DNA of 64,000 bases from Flavobacterium humi (GCF_004745595.1 NZ_SRLH01000003.1:434001-498000); one strand, 5' to 3'; counted from the stretch's first letter, positions 1 to 9,930 are shown. Numbers and translations are program-made. Notes: generated by a model not told the origin, from the letters alone.

Positions 1-1
1 C

Positions 2-415
2 AAAAACGGCAACATGATTTTCAGAAAAGGAAAATCGGAAAAACTGAAATTCAAGCATTCGGGTGAATTGTCCGGGATTGCTTTGGCGAAAGCCGATTCG
101 AATGAGGGCCTTCCGTCAAGGCACAAAACCACAGCCATCCGTCAGAAGATAAAAATAAAAAAAGTACTCATTGCGCAGGCGGAACATTATTATGCCAAAT
201 CGCAGATTGCCCAGTTTTTGGTCCTTAACCAGGAACTAAAAGCCGGGGATAAAGTCCTGATCTCAGGGCCGACTACCGGAAATGAAGAAATCACCATTAC
301 TGAAATGTTTGTAAACGGCAGCAGTGCTCCAGTGGCCGGGAAAGGAGAAAAAGTTACCTTAGGGGTGCCTTTCAGGGTCCGGTTGTCGGATAAATTATTC
401 AGGCTCTCGGAATAA
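2..415 (+). CDS. U32 family peptidase, C-terminal part (partial at window edge)
   Basis: The reading frame is open to the left edge (codons for K-N-G-N precede the first ATG at 14), so this is the 3' end of a longer gene. The last 60 residues, with the stretches KAGDKVLISGPTTG and RLSDKLFRL, match the small beta-barrel C-terminal extension found on Bacteroidota and Firmicutes U32 (collagenase-like) peptidases. The N-terminal TIM-barrel catalytic part lies outside the window, so its integrity cannot be judged. It reads toward ricT, with about 190 nt between its stop and the ricT start. The family call rests on this C-terminal module only. Confidence 0.6.
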   Translation, partial: KNGNMIFRKGKSEKLKFKHSGELSGIALAKADSNEGLPSRHKTTAIRQKIKIKKVLIAQAEHYYAKSQIAQFLVLNQELKAGDKVLISGPTTGNEEITITEMFVNGSSAPVAGKGEKVTLGVPFRVRLSDKLFRLSE

Positions 416-609
416 AAAAGGAAAAGAAGAATATTTTAAAACCTATTAAGTCGCTGATTTGATAGGTTTTTACATTTAGAATAAAATTAACCTTACAACT
501 TTCCGACTTTGCAACATTGAGAGTAAAAAATACTATCTTTACACTCAAAACGTTATTACTAAAAGTAGTTCCGGTCCTATGCCGGAATGACCAATATATA
601 TTCAGAATT

Positions 610-1947
610 ATGGCATGTACAAGTTGTTCAACTTCCGATGGCGGTGCGCCAAAGGGGTGTAAAAATAATGGGACTTGCGGCACCGATAGCTGCAACAAAT
701 TAACTGTTTTCGATTGGCTTTCAAACATGAGCTTACCAGGCGGCCAGGCTCCTTTTGACTGTGTCGAAGTACGGTTCAAGAACGGGCGGAAGGAATTTTA
801 CCGCAATACCGAAAAATTAACACTCAGCATTGGAGATATCGTAGCTACAGAAGCTTCTCCGGGGCATGATGTGGGAATTGTCACGTTGACCGGGGAACTG
901 GTTAAAGTACAAATGAAGAAAAAAGGGATCAACCCGGAAGGGGACATCCTCAAAATATACCGCAAAGCGTCGCAAAAGGATATTGATATCTGGAGCACGG
1001 CGCGTGACAAGGAAGACCCGATGAAAGTCCGTGCCCGCGAAATTGCCATCAGGCTGCAGCTGGAAATGAAAATCTCGGACATTGAGTTCCAGGGAGACGG
1101 ATCAAAAGCAACATTTTACTATACCGCGAATGACAGGGTTGATTTCAGGCAGCTGATCAAGGAATTTGCCAGCGCTTTCAGTACCAGGATCGAGATGAAA
1201 CAAGTAGGTTTCCGTCAGGAAGCGGCCCGTTTGGGAGGAATAGGTTCCTGCGGAAGGGAATTATGCTGTTCTACCTGGCTGACAGATTTCAGGAGCGTAA
1301 ACACCTCTGCGGCACGTTACCAGCAACTGTCGTTAAACCCGCAGAAATTGGCCGGGCAATGCGGAAAACTGAAATGCTGCCTAAATTATGAATTAGACAC
1401 TTACATGGATGCCCTGAAAGGTATTCCGGATATGGAAACCAAGCTTTCTACCGAAAAAGGAGATGCGGTTTGCCAAAAGATCGATATTTTCAAAGGACTG
1501 ATGTGGTTTGCCTATATCGGTAATTTTGCGCAATGGCATATTCTGAAAGTTGCTGAAGTCAAGGAAATCATAGAGCAGAACAAACAAAAGAAAAAAGTGG
1601 CTTCACTGGAAGATTTCGCTATCGAGGTCGAAAAACCGGAGGTGGAAAAAACATTCCAGAACGCGATGGGACAAGACAGCCTTACCCGTTTTGACCAACC
1701 GAAAAAGAAAAACAAATCCAGCAGGAACCGTCGTCCGCAAGGACAGGGTGAGCCTAATTCGAACCAGAAGCCGAATCAGAAATCGAACTCAGGCCAGAAA
1801 CCGAACCCGAATCAGAAATCAAATTCGAGCCCGAACTCTAACCAAAATCAGAAATCGAACCCGAATCAGAAGCCAAAGCCAAATAAAAACAAACCGAATC
1901 CAAACGGACCAAAAATCAGAAATGAGAAAAAAGATTCTACTAAATAG
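610..1947 (+). CDS. ricT: RicT/PSP1 family iron-sulfur regulatory protein
   Basis: The protein is 445 residues from the ATG at 610. An in-frame ATG at 517 would add 31 residues with no family resemblance, and a near-consensus -7 box (TATCTTTA, about 533) lies downstream of it, so 610 is preferred. The N-terminus is cysteine-rich (MACTSCSTSDGG, then C17, C23, C28), and the PSP1 core carries CGRELCCSTW and GQCGKLKCC, the cysteine clusters expected of RicT/YaaT, which with RicA and RicF makes an Fe-S complex acting on RNase Y in Bacillus. In Bacteroidota the role is not established. The last 80 residues are a low-complexity Asn/Pro/Lys/Gln tail of short NQKPNQKSN-type units, probably disordered. 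Its 3' end overlaps gldH by 26 nt. Confidence 0.85.
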   Translation: MACTSCSTSDGGAPKGCKNNGTCGTDSCNKLTVFDWLSNMSLPGGQAPFDCVEVRFKNGRKEFYRNTEKLTLSIGDIVATEASPGHDVGIVTLTGELVKVQMKKKGINPEGDILKIYRKASQKDIDIWSTARDKEDPMKVRAREIAIRLQLEMKISDIEFQGDGSKATFYYTANDRVDFRQLIKEFASAFSTRIEMKQVGFRQEAARLGGIGSCGRELCCSTWLTDFRSVNTSAARYQQLSLNPQKLAGQCGKLKCCLNYELDTYMDALKGIPDMETKLSTEKGDAVCQKIDIFKGLMWFAYIGNFAQWHILKVAEVKEIIEQNKQKKKVASLEDFAIEVEKPEVEKTFQNAMGQDSLTRFDQPKKKNKSSRNRRPQGQGEPNSNQKPNQKSNSGQKPNPNQKSNSSPNSNQNQKSNPNQKPKPNKNKPNPNGPKIRNEKKDSTK

Positions 1948-2422
1948 CACCGTACTGTTATTTCTTGCTTCGGCTTTAGTGTCGTGCGATAAAACCAGGA
2001 TTTTTGACGAATACAAGACCTTCAATGACGGATGGCACAAAGATAGTATCGTAACCTTTGCCTTTGAGGAAGAGATAACCAAAAAACCGGCGAATATGTT
2101 CATCAATATCCGCAACAACGATGATTATGAGTTCAGCAACCTGTTCCTGATTGTAAAATTGGAACAGCCCAAAGGGAACATTAAAGTAGACACGCTTGAA
2201 TACCAGATGGCCAATCCTGACGGGACACTTTTAGGAGAAGGATTCTCAGATATTAAAGAAAGCAAGCTGTGGTATAAGGAAAACGTATTGTTCCCGGAAA
2301 AAGGGAAATACAAAGTATCCATCCAGCAAGCGGTCCGGCAAACCGGAAAAGTCAAAGGGGTTGAAAAGCTCAAAGGAGTTACGGAAATAGGCTTACGAAT
2401 AGAATCATTAGAAGAAAAATAA
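1922..2422 (+). CDS. gldH: Gliding motility lipoprotein GldH
   Basis: The protein has 166 residues and starts at the ATG at 1922, inside the end of ricT. The upstream in-frame extension is Arg-rich nonsense created by the ricT repeat tail read in another frame. Residues 1-23 form a lipoprotein signal with lipobox LVSC, so the mature N-terminal Cys is expected to be lipidated. The body (FDEYKTFNDGWHKDS, then IRNNDDYEFSNLFLIV) matches GldH, one of the lipoproteins needed for Flavobacterium gliding and associated with the T9SS motility machinery. The overlap with ricT and the 1-nt gap to the penicillin-binding protein gene suggest one transcript, a neighbourhood common in Flavobacteriaceae. Confidence 0.9.
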   Translation: MRKKILLNSTVLLFLASALVSCDKTRIFDEYKTFNDGWHKDSIVTFAFEEEITKKPANMFINIRNNDDYEFSNLFLIVKLEQPKGNIKVDTLEYQMANPDGTLLGEGFSDIKESKLWYKENVLFPEKGKYKVSIQQAVRQTGKVKGVEKLKGVTEIGLRIESLEEK

Positions 2423-2423
2423 A

Positions 2424-4748
2424 ATGGCGCAAAAACTGAACACTAAAAAACCGGATTATTCACCTTATGTGAAAAAGTTTTGGAAATACTTCTTCATTGC
2501 TTTTGGAGGAGTTCTTTTGTTTTTCCTGTTTGCCTCCTGGGGGCTTTTTGGCCCGATGCCATCTTTTTCGGAATTGGAAAACCCGGAATCCAACCTGGCC
2601 ACTGAAATTATTTCTTCAGACGGCGTTACCATTGGGAAATTCTTCAACGAAAACAGGACACCGGTAAAATACGGAGACCTGCCGCAACATTTGGTAAAAG
2701 CCCTGGTTGCCACAGAAGACGAACGTTATTACGAACATTCGGGTATTGACGGAAGAGGAACCATGAGGGCTATATTGAGTTTAGGAAGAAGCGGTGGAGC
2801 TAGTACGATTACGCAACAATTGGCAAAAAACTTATTTCATGGCGAAGGTTCTAAATTTTTGCTTTTGCGAATGATTCAGAAATGTAAGGAGCTTATAATT
2901 GCCATTCGCTTGGAACGTCAATATACAAAAGGAGAGATCATCGCAATGTACTTGAATAAAGTTGACTTTATTAATACTGCCGTAGGAATTCGATCAGCAT
3001 CCAAAGTATATTTCAATAAAGAACCTAAAAACCTTTCGATCGAAGAATCAGCTACATTGGTCGGAATGTTAAAAAACCCTTCAGCTTTTAACCCTGTTAG
3101 AAAGCCTGAAAAAGTAAGAAATCGTAGAAATACTGTTTTGGGACAAATGGTTAGAAACAAATTTTTATCAGAAACTGAAAAAAATCATTATTCTAGTCTG
3201 CCATTAAAATTAACGTTCTTACCTGAAAAATATAACGAAGGAACAGCTACGTATTTCCGCGAATACCTTCGTGATTACATGAAAAAATGGGTATTGGAAA
3301 ATAAAAAAGAAGACGGTTCCGATTATAACATCTATTCAGACGGATTGAAAATCTATACCACCATCGATTCCAGGATGCAATTGTATGCGGAAGAAGCGGT
3401 TAAGGAACACCTGAAAAACCTGCAGCAGGAATTTTTCCTGGAAGCGGCCCAAAACAAACTCGCACCGTTCATTCGTGTGACACAACCTGAAATAGACAAG
3501 ATCATGGAACGTTCCATGAAAAATACTGAACGTTGGCGCATCATGACCGATGAAGGCAAAGACGAAGACGAGATCAGGAAATCGTTCCACATCAAAACAA
3601 AAATGACGGTCTTTACCTGGAACGGCGACAAGGATACCACTATGACACCTTATGATTCCATCCGTTATTACAAACATTTCCTGCAGCCGGGGATGATGTC
3701 TATGGAACCGCAAACAGGAAAAGTAAAAGTATGGGTCGGAGGTATTGATTACAGGTATTTCCAATACGACCACGTAGGTTTGGGTGCCCGTCAGGTAGGA
3801 TCCACGTTCAAGCCGTTTGTGTATGCGACAGCTATTGAGCAATTGGGGATGTCTCCTTGCGATACGATCATTGACGGTCCTTTTATGATCCACAAAGGAA
3901 GGCATAATGTTACCGAAGACTGGGAACCCCGGAATTCGGACGGAAAATACAGAGGAATGGTAACGCTCAAGAAAGCGCTGGCCAACTCCATCAATACGGT
4001 TTCGGCCAAATTAATAGACAAAACCGGTCCGGACGCCGTTATTTCCCTGGTACGGAAATTGGGCGTGGATACCGAAATCCCGTCACAGCCTTCCATTGCT
4101 TTGGGAGCCGTTGATATTACGGTAAAAGACATGGTCGCGGCGTATAGCACTTTTGCCAACCAGGGGATTTACCTAAAACCACAAGTTATCACCAGGATTG
4201 AAGATAAAAACGGGAACGTGATCTACGAACCTAAAATGGAATCCCGCGACGTATTAAGCAAGGATATTGCCTACGCAGTGATCAAATTGCTGGAAGGCGT
4301 AACCGAATCAGGTTCCGGATCAAGGTTAAGAACCCAGGGCGGAGGAGCCGGGGACAAACGCTGGACAGGTTATCCGTACATGTTCGACAACCCAATTGCC
4401 GGTAAGACCGGGACCACACAAAATCAATCGGATGGTTGGTTTGTCGGTATGGTACCGAACCTTGTTACAGGGGTTTGGGTAGGAAACGAAGACCGTTCGG
4501 CCCACTTCAGGACCATCACCAACGGGCAGGGAGCCACCATGGCATTGCCAATTTGGGGATTGTTCATGAAAAAATGCTATGCAGATCAGGAACTCCACGT
4601 TTCCAAGGAAAAATTCGACAGGCCGGAAAACCTCTCCATCAAGGTAGACTGCGCCACCGAAAGAAGGGTCATCCGGGATACCATGGCCAAGGATTCCACA
4701 GCAATCAAACCCGAAGAGGAACAAAACACAGATGAATTTGGAATATAA
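2424..4748 (+). CDS. Penicillin-binding protein 1A (transglycosylase/transpeptidase)
   Basis: A bifunctional class A PBP of 774 residues that polymerises and cross-links peptidoglycan in the periplasm. There is one N-terminal membrane helix (about 22-42). The GT51 domain has the ATEDERYYEHSGID motif (96-109, catalytic Glu) and STITQQLAKNLF (127-138). The transpeptidase domain has S460-T-F-K463, S522-I-N524 and K661-T-G, all intact. It starts 1 nt after the gldH stop. An oddity is that about 2770-3240, coding the GT51 core, is clearly more AT-rich and uses A/T-ending codons compared with both flanks, suggesting a recombined segment. Family assignment is firm; mrcA or ponA would be equally defensible symbols. 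Confidence 0.95.
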   Translation: MAQKLNTKKPDYSPYVKKFWKYFFIAFGGVLLFFLFASWGLFGPMPSFSELENPESNLATEIISSDGVTIGKFFNENRTPVKYGDLPQHLVKALVATEDERYYEHSGIDGRGTMRAILSLGRSGGASTITQQLAKNLFHGEGSKFLLLRMIQKCKELIIAIRLERQYTKGEIIAMYLNKVDFINTAVGIRSASKVYFNKEPKNLSIEESATLVGMLKNPSAFNPVRKPEKVRNRRNTVLGQMVRNKFLSETEKNHYSSLPLKLTFLPEKYNEGTATYFREYLRDYMKKWVLENKKEDGSDYNIYSDGLKIYTTIDSRMQLYAEEAVKEHLKNLQQEFFLEAAQNKLAPFIRVTQPEIDKIMERSMKNTERWRIMTDEGKDEDEIRKSFHIKTKMTVFTWNGDKDTTMTPYDSIRYYKHFLQPGMMSMEPQTGKVKVWVGGIDYRYFQYDHVGLGARQVGSTFKPFVYATAIEQLGMSPCDTIIDGPFMIHKGRHNVTEDWEPRNSDGKYRGMVTLKKALANSINTVSAKLIDKTGPDAVISLVRKLGVDTEIPSQPSIALGAVDITVKDMVAAYSTFANQGIYLKPQVITRIEDKNGNVIYEPKMESRDVLSKDIAYAVIKLLEGVTESGSGSRLRTQGGGAGDKRWTGYPYMFDNPIAGKTGTTQNQSDGWFVGMVPNLVTGVWVGNEDRSAHFRTITNGQGATMALPIWGLFMKKCYADQELHVSKEKFDRPENLSIKVDCATERRVIRDTMAKDSTAIKPEEEQNTDEFGI

Positions 4749-4850
4749 TAATTTTTAGAAGCTATTCCCGTCATCCGCTTTATCTTTTCCCCGTTAAAGA
4801 AACGGGAAAAAGGATACCGCTGCTACCGGGGCTAACGAAACACATACAAC
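4749..4850. other. Intergenic gap with imperfect hairpin
   Basis: This gap separates the PBP gene from the CoA-transferase operon. It contains an imperfect hairpin (about 4784-4812, CTTTTCCCCGTT against AACGGGAAAAAG) with no U-tract after it, so it is not a clear terminator. No TAnnTTTG box is apparent. Confidence 0.4.
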
Positions 4851-5552
4851 ATGATCAATAAAAAAGTAACTAATGTCCAGGAAGCATTGCAGGACATTAA
4901 AGACGGGCAAACCATTATGCTGGGTGGTTTCGGCCTTTGCGGAATCCCTGAAAACAGCATTGCCGAACTGGTAAAAAAAGACGTCAAAAACCTAACCTGC
5001 ATTTCCAATAATGCCGGCGTGGATGATTTCGGATTGGGATTGCTGTTGCAAAAACGCCAGATTACAAAAATGATTTCTTCCTATGTTGGGGAAAATGCCG
5101 AGTTCGAACGTCAGATGCTTTCCGGGGAACTGGAAGTAGAATTGACTCCGCAAGGAACTTTGGCCGAAAAATGCCGCGCCGCACAAGCCGGTATCCCTGC
5201 GTTCTTCACACCGGCCGGTTACGGCACGGAAGTGGCTGAAGGTAAGGAATCCCGTGAATTCAACGGAAAAATGCACATTATGGAATTGGCTTACAAAGCT
5301 GATTTTGCCATTGTCAAAGCCTGGAAAGGGGACGAAGCCGGAAATCTTATTTTCAAAGGAACGGCCCGTAATTTCAACGCTTGCATGGCCGGTGCCGGGA
5401 AAATTACTATTGCTGAGGTTGAGGAACTGCTTCCGGTTGGATCCCTTGATCCTAATGCCATCCACATTCCGGGGATTTTGGTCAACCGCATTTTCCAGGG
5501 AGAAAAATTTGAAAAAAGAATCGAGCAACGTACAGTAAGACAAAGAAGTTAA
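4851..5552 (+). CDS. scoA: 3-oxoacid CoA-transferase subunit A
   Basis: The alpha subunit, 233 residues, of succinyl-CoA:3-oxoacid (acetoacetate) CoA-transferase, which moves CoA from succinyl-CoA to a 3-oxoacid for ketone body or branched-chain breakdown. It carries the family N-terminal pattern [11 protein letters not shown] (residues 23-33) and the length is normal for a separate A subunit. The gene ends 2 nt before scoB, so the two are co-translated parts of one heteromeric enzyme. The exact CoA donor cannot be read from sequence. Confidence 0.93.
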   Translation: MINKKVTNVQEALQDIKDGQTIMLGGFGLCGIPENSIAELVKKDVKNLTCISNNAGVDDFGLGLLLQKRQITKMISSYVGENAEFERQMLSGELEVELTPQGTLAEKCRAAQAGIPAFFTPAGYGTEVAEGKESREFNGKMHIMELAYKADFAIVKAWKGDEAGNLIFKGTARNFNACMAGAGKITIAEVEELLPVGSLDPNAIHIPGILVNRIFQGEKFEKRIEQRTVRQRS

Positions 5553-5554
5553 TC

Positions 5555-6214
5555 ATGGCACTAGGTAAAGAAGATATAGCAAGAAGGATAGCAAAAGAGG
5601 TCAAAGACCGCTATTATGTAAACCTTGGGATCGGAATCCCGACATTGGTGGCCAATTATGTCCGTCATGATATTTCGGTGGAGTTCCAAAGTGAAAACGG
5701 TGTGTTGGGCATGGGGCCTTTCCCTTTTGAAGGAGAGGAAGATGCCGATATTATCAACGCAGGGAAACAAACCATTACAACCTTGCCCGGAGCCAGTTTT
5801 TTCGATTCAGCTTTCAGTTTCGGGATGATCCGCAGCCAGCATGTCGACCTGACAATCTTGGGTGCTATGGAAGTCTCGGAAAACGGGGATATCGCCAACT
5901 GGAAAATTCCCGGTAAAATGGTAAAAGGAATGGGAGGCGCCATGGACCTTGTGGCTTCGGCAGAAAACATCATCGTAGCCATGATGCACGTAAACAAGGC
6001 CGGAGAATCGAAAATACTAAAAAAATGCACACTGCCGTTAACCGGTGTCGGCTGTGTTAAAAAAGTTGTAACCGAACTGGCCGTACTGGAAATTACCCCA
6101 AAAGGGTTCAAACTTCTGGAAAGGGCACCAGGGGTTTCCGTGGAAGAAATCATCAAAGCCACAGAAGCCGACCTGATCATCGAAGGAGATATTCCTGAAA
6201 TGGACATCCGCTAA
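5555..6214 (+). CDS. scoB: 3-oxoacid CoA-transferase subunit B
   Basis: The beta subunit, 219 residues. It contains the hallmark SENGVLGMGPFP segment (about residues 46-57), whose Glu is the nucleophile that carries the enzyme-CoA thioester. It directly follows scoA (2-nt gap) and is closed by a strong terminator, so scoAB forms a bicistronic operon. Length and motif order are normal. Confidence 0.93.
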   Translation: MALGKEDIARRIAKEVKDRYYVNLGIGIPTLVANYVRHDISVEFQSENGVLGMGPFPFEGEEDADIINAGKQTITTLPGASFFDSAFSFGMIRSQHVDLTILGAMEVSENGDIANWKIPGKMVKGMGGAMDLVASAENIIVAMMHVNKAGESKILKKCTLPLTGVGCVKKVVTELAVLEITPKGFKLLERAPGVSVEEIIKATEADLIIEGDIPEMDIR

Positions 6215-6233
6215 AAAATAAAATAGTATAGCT

Positions 6234-6264
6234 AAAAAAGCATCTTGCATAAGATGCTTTTTTT
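6234..6264 (+). terminator. Rho-independent terminator of scoAB
   Basis: A perfect stem AAGCATCTT / AAGATGCTT with a 4-nt GCAT loop, flanked by an A-run and an 8-T run, 20 nt after the scoB stop. Confidence 0.9.
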
Positions 6265-6358
6265 TGTTCCAATCAGTGTTTAATGGGGTTTTTAACGGTT
6301 GGGATTTTATGGTTAACTTAAGGATTTCGTTTTTGTAAGATATTAGTTTACAATTAAT

Positions 6359-6366
6359 TAGATTTG
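6359..6366 (+). promoter_or_regulatory. -7 promoter box of the M4 peptidase gene
   Basis: TAGATTTG fits the Bacteroidota -7 consensus TAnnTTTG. A TTG at 6333-6335 lies 23 nt upstream as a candidate -33 element. The gene starts about 50 nt downstream. Confidence 0.6.
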
Positions 6367-6415
6367 TTTTTAACAATTAAGCAACAATTAATTAACTAAT
6401 CAAAAACCAATTACT

Positions 6416-9400
6416 ATGAAAACAAAATTAAGCAGCTTTGCCTCGGCATTTACGCTGTCCTTATTTGCGTTGTCTGCTTTCGCCCAGGAAACAGATAAGA
6501 ATGTAAGCCAAAAAAGCAGAGGCGAAAATGGCACGCCAAGCTTGATTACATTCAAAGCGGAATCCACTTACAAGAGTTCCGATTTCCAAAAAGTATTTCA
6601 GGACCAGCTAGGATTGAAACAAAACCAAAACTTCTCCAGGATCAAGACAGAATCCGATCCTCAGGGCTTCACCCACGAAAAATTCCAATTATACCACAAC
6701 GGGATTAAGGTAGAATTCGCTACCTATACCATGCACTCTAAAAATGGGAAACTGTCTTCCATGAGTGGTGAGTTCTACAATTTGAACAATGTAAACACAT
6801 CGCCTGCCATTTCCAGCCAGGAAGCATTTAACAGGGCACTGGCCCAGATTGGCGCCAAACACTATCTATGGGAAAACCCGGCCGATGCTGCTGCCATGGA
6901 TTATACCAAACCGCAGGGCGAATTGGTATTACTGCCTTCCATGCAGGACCAAGGCGAAAAAAGAACTGTTGACAATGTACGTTTGGCGTACAAATTCGAT
7001 ATCTATGCGACCCAGCCTTTAAGCCGCGGTGACCTATATATCGATGCCAATACAGGAGAAGCGTTATTTTACAATGCTACCATCAAACATTTAGGCGAGC
7101 ACAGCCATGGCACGGCAGGCGCTTCCGCAGAAAAAAATTCAGGCGCTGGCCATCAGGATATGGCCGCAACATTGGTCTCTGCTAATGCGGCTACCCGTTA
7201 CAGCGGAACGCAGACTATTGAAACCACGTTAAGCGGTTCCTCCTATATCTTATCGGATACAAGCCGGGGGAATGGTGTACAAACGTACAATTCTGCCAGG
7301 ACAGCATCGTACCCGACCACTAATTTTACCGACGCGGACAACAACTGGACTGCAGCGGAATTCAACAACACCAACAAAGACAATGGTGCATTAGATGCAC
7401 ACTGGGGCGCCGAAATGACTTATGATTACTGGTCTTCAGTTCATGGCCGGAACAGTTATGACAATGCAGGGGCCAAAATAAAAAGTTATGTGCATTATAA
7501 CCTTGTGGCAGCCGGTTATCCGGATAACAACAATGCTTTCTGGAATGGAAGTGTCATGACCTACGGCGACGGTAGCGGTACTGTTTTCGATGTGCTGACG
7601 GCCATGGATGTGGCGGGACACGAAATAGGCCATGCGGTTTGTACCTATACGGCAAACTTAGCTTACCAAAAAGAATCCGGAGCCTTAAATGAAGCTTTCT
7701 CCGACATTTGGGGCGCTTGTATCGAATACAGGGCAGCTCCGACTAAATCAACTTGGGTGATCGGGGAAGATATCGAAAGAAGATCAGGACATGCAGGCCT
7801 TCGTTCGATGAGCAACCCTAATGCCGAAGGACAGCCTGATACTTATGGCGGGACCTATTGGAAAAACGTAAATTGTACACCATCAAACAGTAATGATTAT
7901 TGTGGTGTCCATTATAATTCCGGGGTATTGAACCATTGGTTTTACATTTTGTCCGTTGGAAAATCCGGGACGAATGATATCGGAAGTGTTTTTAACGTAA
8001 CAGGTATCACCATCGATAAAGCAGCTAAAATTGCCTATCGCCTGGAAAGTGTGTATTTGTCTTCCAATTCTACATATGCTAACGCCAGGACATATGGCAT
8101 CCAGGCAGCCACTGACTTATATGGAGCGGGTTCTGCAGAAGTTATCGCGACCACTAATGCCTTTTACGCAGTAGGTGTAGGAGCAGCGTATTCCGGTTCG
8201 ACTGATACTGTGGCTCCATCCGTTCCGGGAAGTTTAACCGCTTCAGGGACCACTTCTTCTTCTACTAACTTATCCTGGACAGCTTCTACCGATAATGTGG
8301 CGGTTACCGGATACAATGTGTACAGTGGAACAACTTTATTAGGGACTGCTACCGGGACCACTTATACCGCTTCAGGATTGACAGCTTCTACAGCCTATAC
8401 TTTTACGGTCAAAGCCAAAGATGCGGCAGGCAACCTTTCGGCAAGCAGTAATGCGGTAAATGTGACAACACTGGCCGCAACCGCTTCGTATTGTGCTTCG
8501 CAAGGAGGCAGTGTAGCCGATGAATTAATAGGAAGAGTACAAATCGGTACGATCAATAATCCTTCAACCGGAGGAACAGGATATACTGATTTTACTGCTA
8601 TTTCCACCAACCTTACTTTAGGAGCTTCCACAACAGTGACAATAACCCCGACATGGACAGGTTCTGCGTATGCGGAAGGCTATGCAGTATGGATCGACTA
8701 CAATAACGACAAGGATTTTGCGGATGCAGGGGAATTGGTATGGAGCAAAGCAGCTTCTACAACCACTCCGGCCACAGGAAGTTTTACAGTAGCGGCCACG
8801 GCGGCTGCAGGCGCTACAAGAATGAGGGTTTCTATGAAATACAACGGAATCCCAACCGTTTGCGAAGCATTCCAGTACGGGCAAGTTGAAGATTATACTG
8901 TCAATTTAGTAGCCGGTACACCTGATACGACAGCTCCTTCAGCTCCTTCCAATTTAACAGCTTCGGGAACAACTTCCACTTCTACAAATTTATCCTGGAC
9001 TGCCGCTACGGATGATGTGGCCGTAACAGGTTACGATGTTTACCAGGGAGCAGCATTGAAAGCTTCGGTAACCGGGACAACTTATACCGTAACTGGCTTA
9101 ACGGCGGCTACAGCATACACTTTTTCTGTGAGGGCGAAAGACGGCAACGGCAATGTTTCTGTGGCAAGTAATACGGTAAATGTGACCACTTCGTCTACTA
9201 GTGTTACGTATTGTGCTACTAAAGGGAATAGTGTAGCTGACGAATATATTGATTATGTGGCTTTAGGCGGAATTGCCAATACCACGGGGCCAAATGCCGG
9301 TTATGGGAATTTTACCAATTTGGTTGGGAATGTACCTTACGGGTCGAACACTATTACATTTAGTACCGGATTTTCAGGATCAGCTTATACTGAATTCTGG

Positions 9401-9907
9401 AGCATCTGGATTGACTACAATAAAAACGGCACTTTTGAAACAACGGAGCAGGTAGTAGCCGGATCGTCTTCCAGCAGCGGTAATTTAACAGGAACATTTA
9501 CAGTACCGACAACCGCTTTGGCCGGAACGACCAGAATGAGGGTTTCCATGAAATACAATGCAGCGCCAACCGCCTGCGAAACATTCTCTTACGGGGAAGT
9601 AGAGGATTATACGGTAAATATCGGTGGTGCGGCAGTAGCCGGAATTGCAGCTGCCAATACCATCGAAAACGAAACGAATGTATTCGATCTTGGCCTCTAT
9701 CCAAACCCTGCTGAAAATACGCTAAACATTACGGTGGCCGACGGAAGGCAAACCTCATTCCAGATCTTCAATATTGTAGGACAGAAAGTAAAATCAGGGG
9801 TTTCAACACCAAATGAAATCAATGTTGCTGAATTGAAATCAGGTATGTACATTTTTGAACTGAATGACGGTCAAAAATTGATTACAAGGAAATTTATCAA
9901 AAAATAA
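6416..9907 (+). CDS. Secreted M4 (thermolysin-type) metallopeptidase with FnIII and GEVED modules, T9SS type A cargo
   Basis: A protein of 1163 residues. A signal peptide (1-23, ending AFAQ) is followed by an FTP/PepSY-like propeptide (about 40-230) and a thermolysin-fold zinc peptidase domain (about 255-590) with H402-E-I-G-H406 and the third ligand E426 in NEAFSD, spaced as in thermolysin. Then come two tandem pairs of a fibronectin III domain and a GEVED domain (FnIII about 600 and 838, GEVED about 690 and 931, ending GQVEDYTVN and GEVEDYTVN). The last 75 residues, starting LGLYPNPAEN, are a type A T9SS sorting domain. The enzyme is therefore expected outside the cell or at its surface as a broad protein-degrading activity. 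It is a single gene between its own promoter and terminator. Confidence 0.93.
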   Translation: MKTKLSSFASAFTLSLFALSAFAQETDKNVSQKSRGENGTPSLITFKAESTYKSSDFQKVFQDQLGLKQNQNFSRIKTESDPQGFTHEKFQLYHNGIKVEFATYTMHSKNGKLSSMSGEFYNLNNVNTSPAISSQEAFNRALAQIGAKHYLWENPADAAAMDYTKPQGELVLLPSMQDQGEKRTVDNVRLAYKFDIYATQPLSRGDLYIDANTGEALFYNATIKHLGEHSHGTAGASAEKNSGAGHQDMAATLVSANAATRYSGTQTIETTLSGSSYILSDTSRGNGVQTYNSARTASYPTTNFTDADNNWTAAEFNNTNKDNGALDAHWGAEMTYDYWSSVHGRNSYDNAGAKIKSYVHYNLVAAGYPDNNNAFWNGSVMTYGDGSGTVFDVLTAMDVAGHEIGHAVCTYTANLAYQKESGALNEAFSDIWGACIEYRAAPTKSTWVIGEDIERRSGHAGLRSMSNPNAEGQPDTYGGTYWKNVNCTPSNSNDYCGVHYNSGVLNHWFYILSVGKSGTNDIGSVFNVTGITIDKAAKIAYRLESVYLSSNSTYANARTYGIQAATDLYGAGSAEVIATTNAFYAVGVGAAYSGSTDTVAPSVPGSLTASGTTSSSTNLSWTASTDNVAVTGYNVYSGTTLLGTATGTTYTASGLTASTAYTFTVKAKDAAGNLSASSNAVNVTTLAATASYCASQGGSVADELIGRVQIGTINNPSTGGTGYTDFTAISTNLTLGASTTVTITPTWTGSAYAEGYAVWIDYNNDKDFADAGELVWSKAASTTTPATGSFTVAATAAAGATRMRVSMKYNGIPTVCEAFQYGQVEDYTVNLVAGTPDTTAPSAPSNLTASGTTSTSTNLSWTAATDDVAVTGYDVYQGAALKASVTGTTYTVTGLTAATAYTFSVRAKDGNGNVSVASNTVNVTTSSTSVTYCATKGNSVADEYIDYVALGGIANTTGPNAGYGNFTNLVGNVPYGSNTITFSTGFSGSAYTEFWSIWIDYNKNGTFETTEQVVAGSSSSSGNLTGTFTVPTTALAGTTRMRVSMKYNAAPTACETFSYGEVEDYTVNIGGAAVAGIAAANTIENETNVFDLGLYPNPAENTLNITVADGRQTSFQIFNIVGQKVKSGVSTPNEINVAELKSGMYIFELNDGQKLITRKFIKK

Positions 9908-9930
9908 TCAAAACAACGTTTACCAAACCA

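Noticed and set aside
517..609. N-terminal extension of RicT from an upstream ATG
   Set aside because: No resemblance to the family, and a near-consensus -7 box lies inside it; the cysteine-rich MACTSC start at 610 fits RicT.
1691..1921. Arg-rich N-terminal extension of GldH
   Set aside because: It is the RicT repeat tail read in another frame; the lipoprotein signal begins at 1922.
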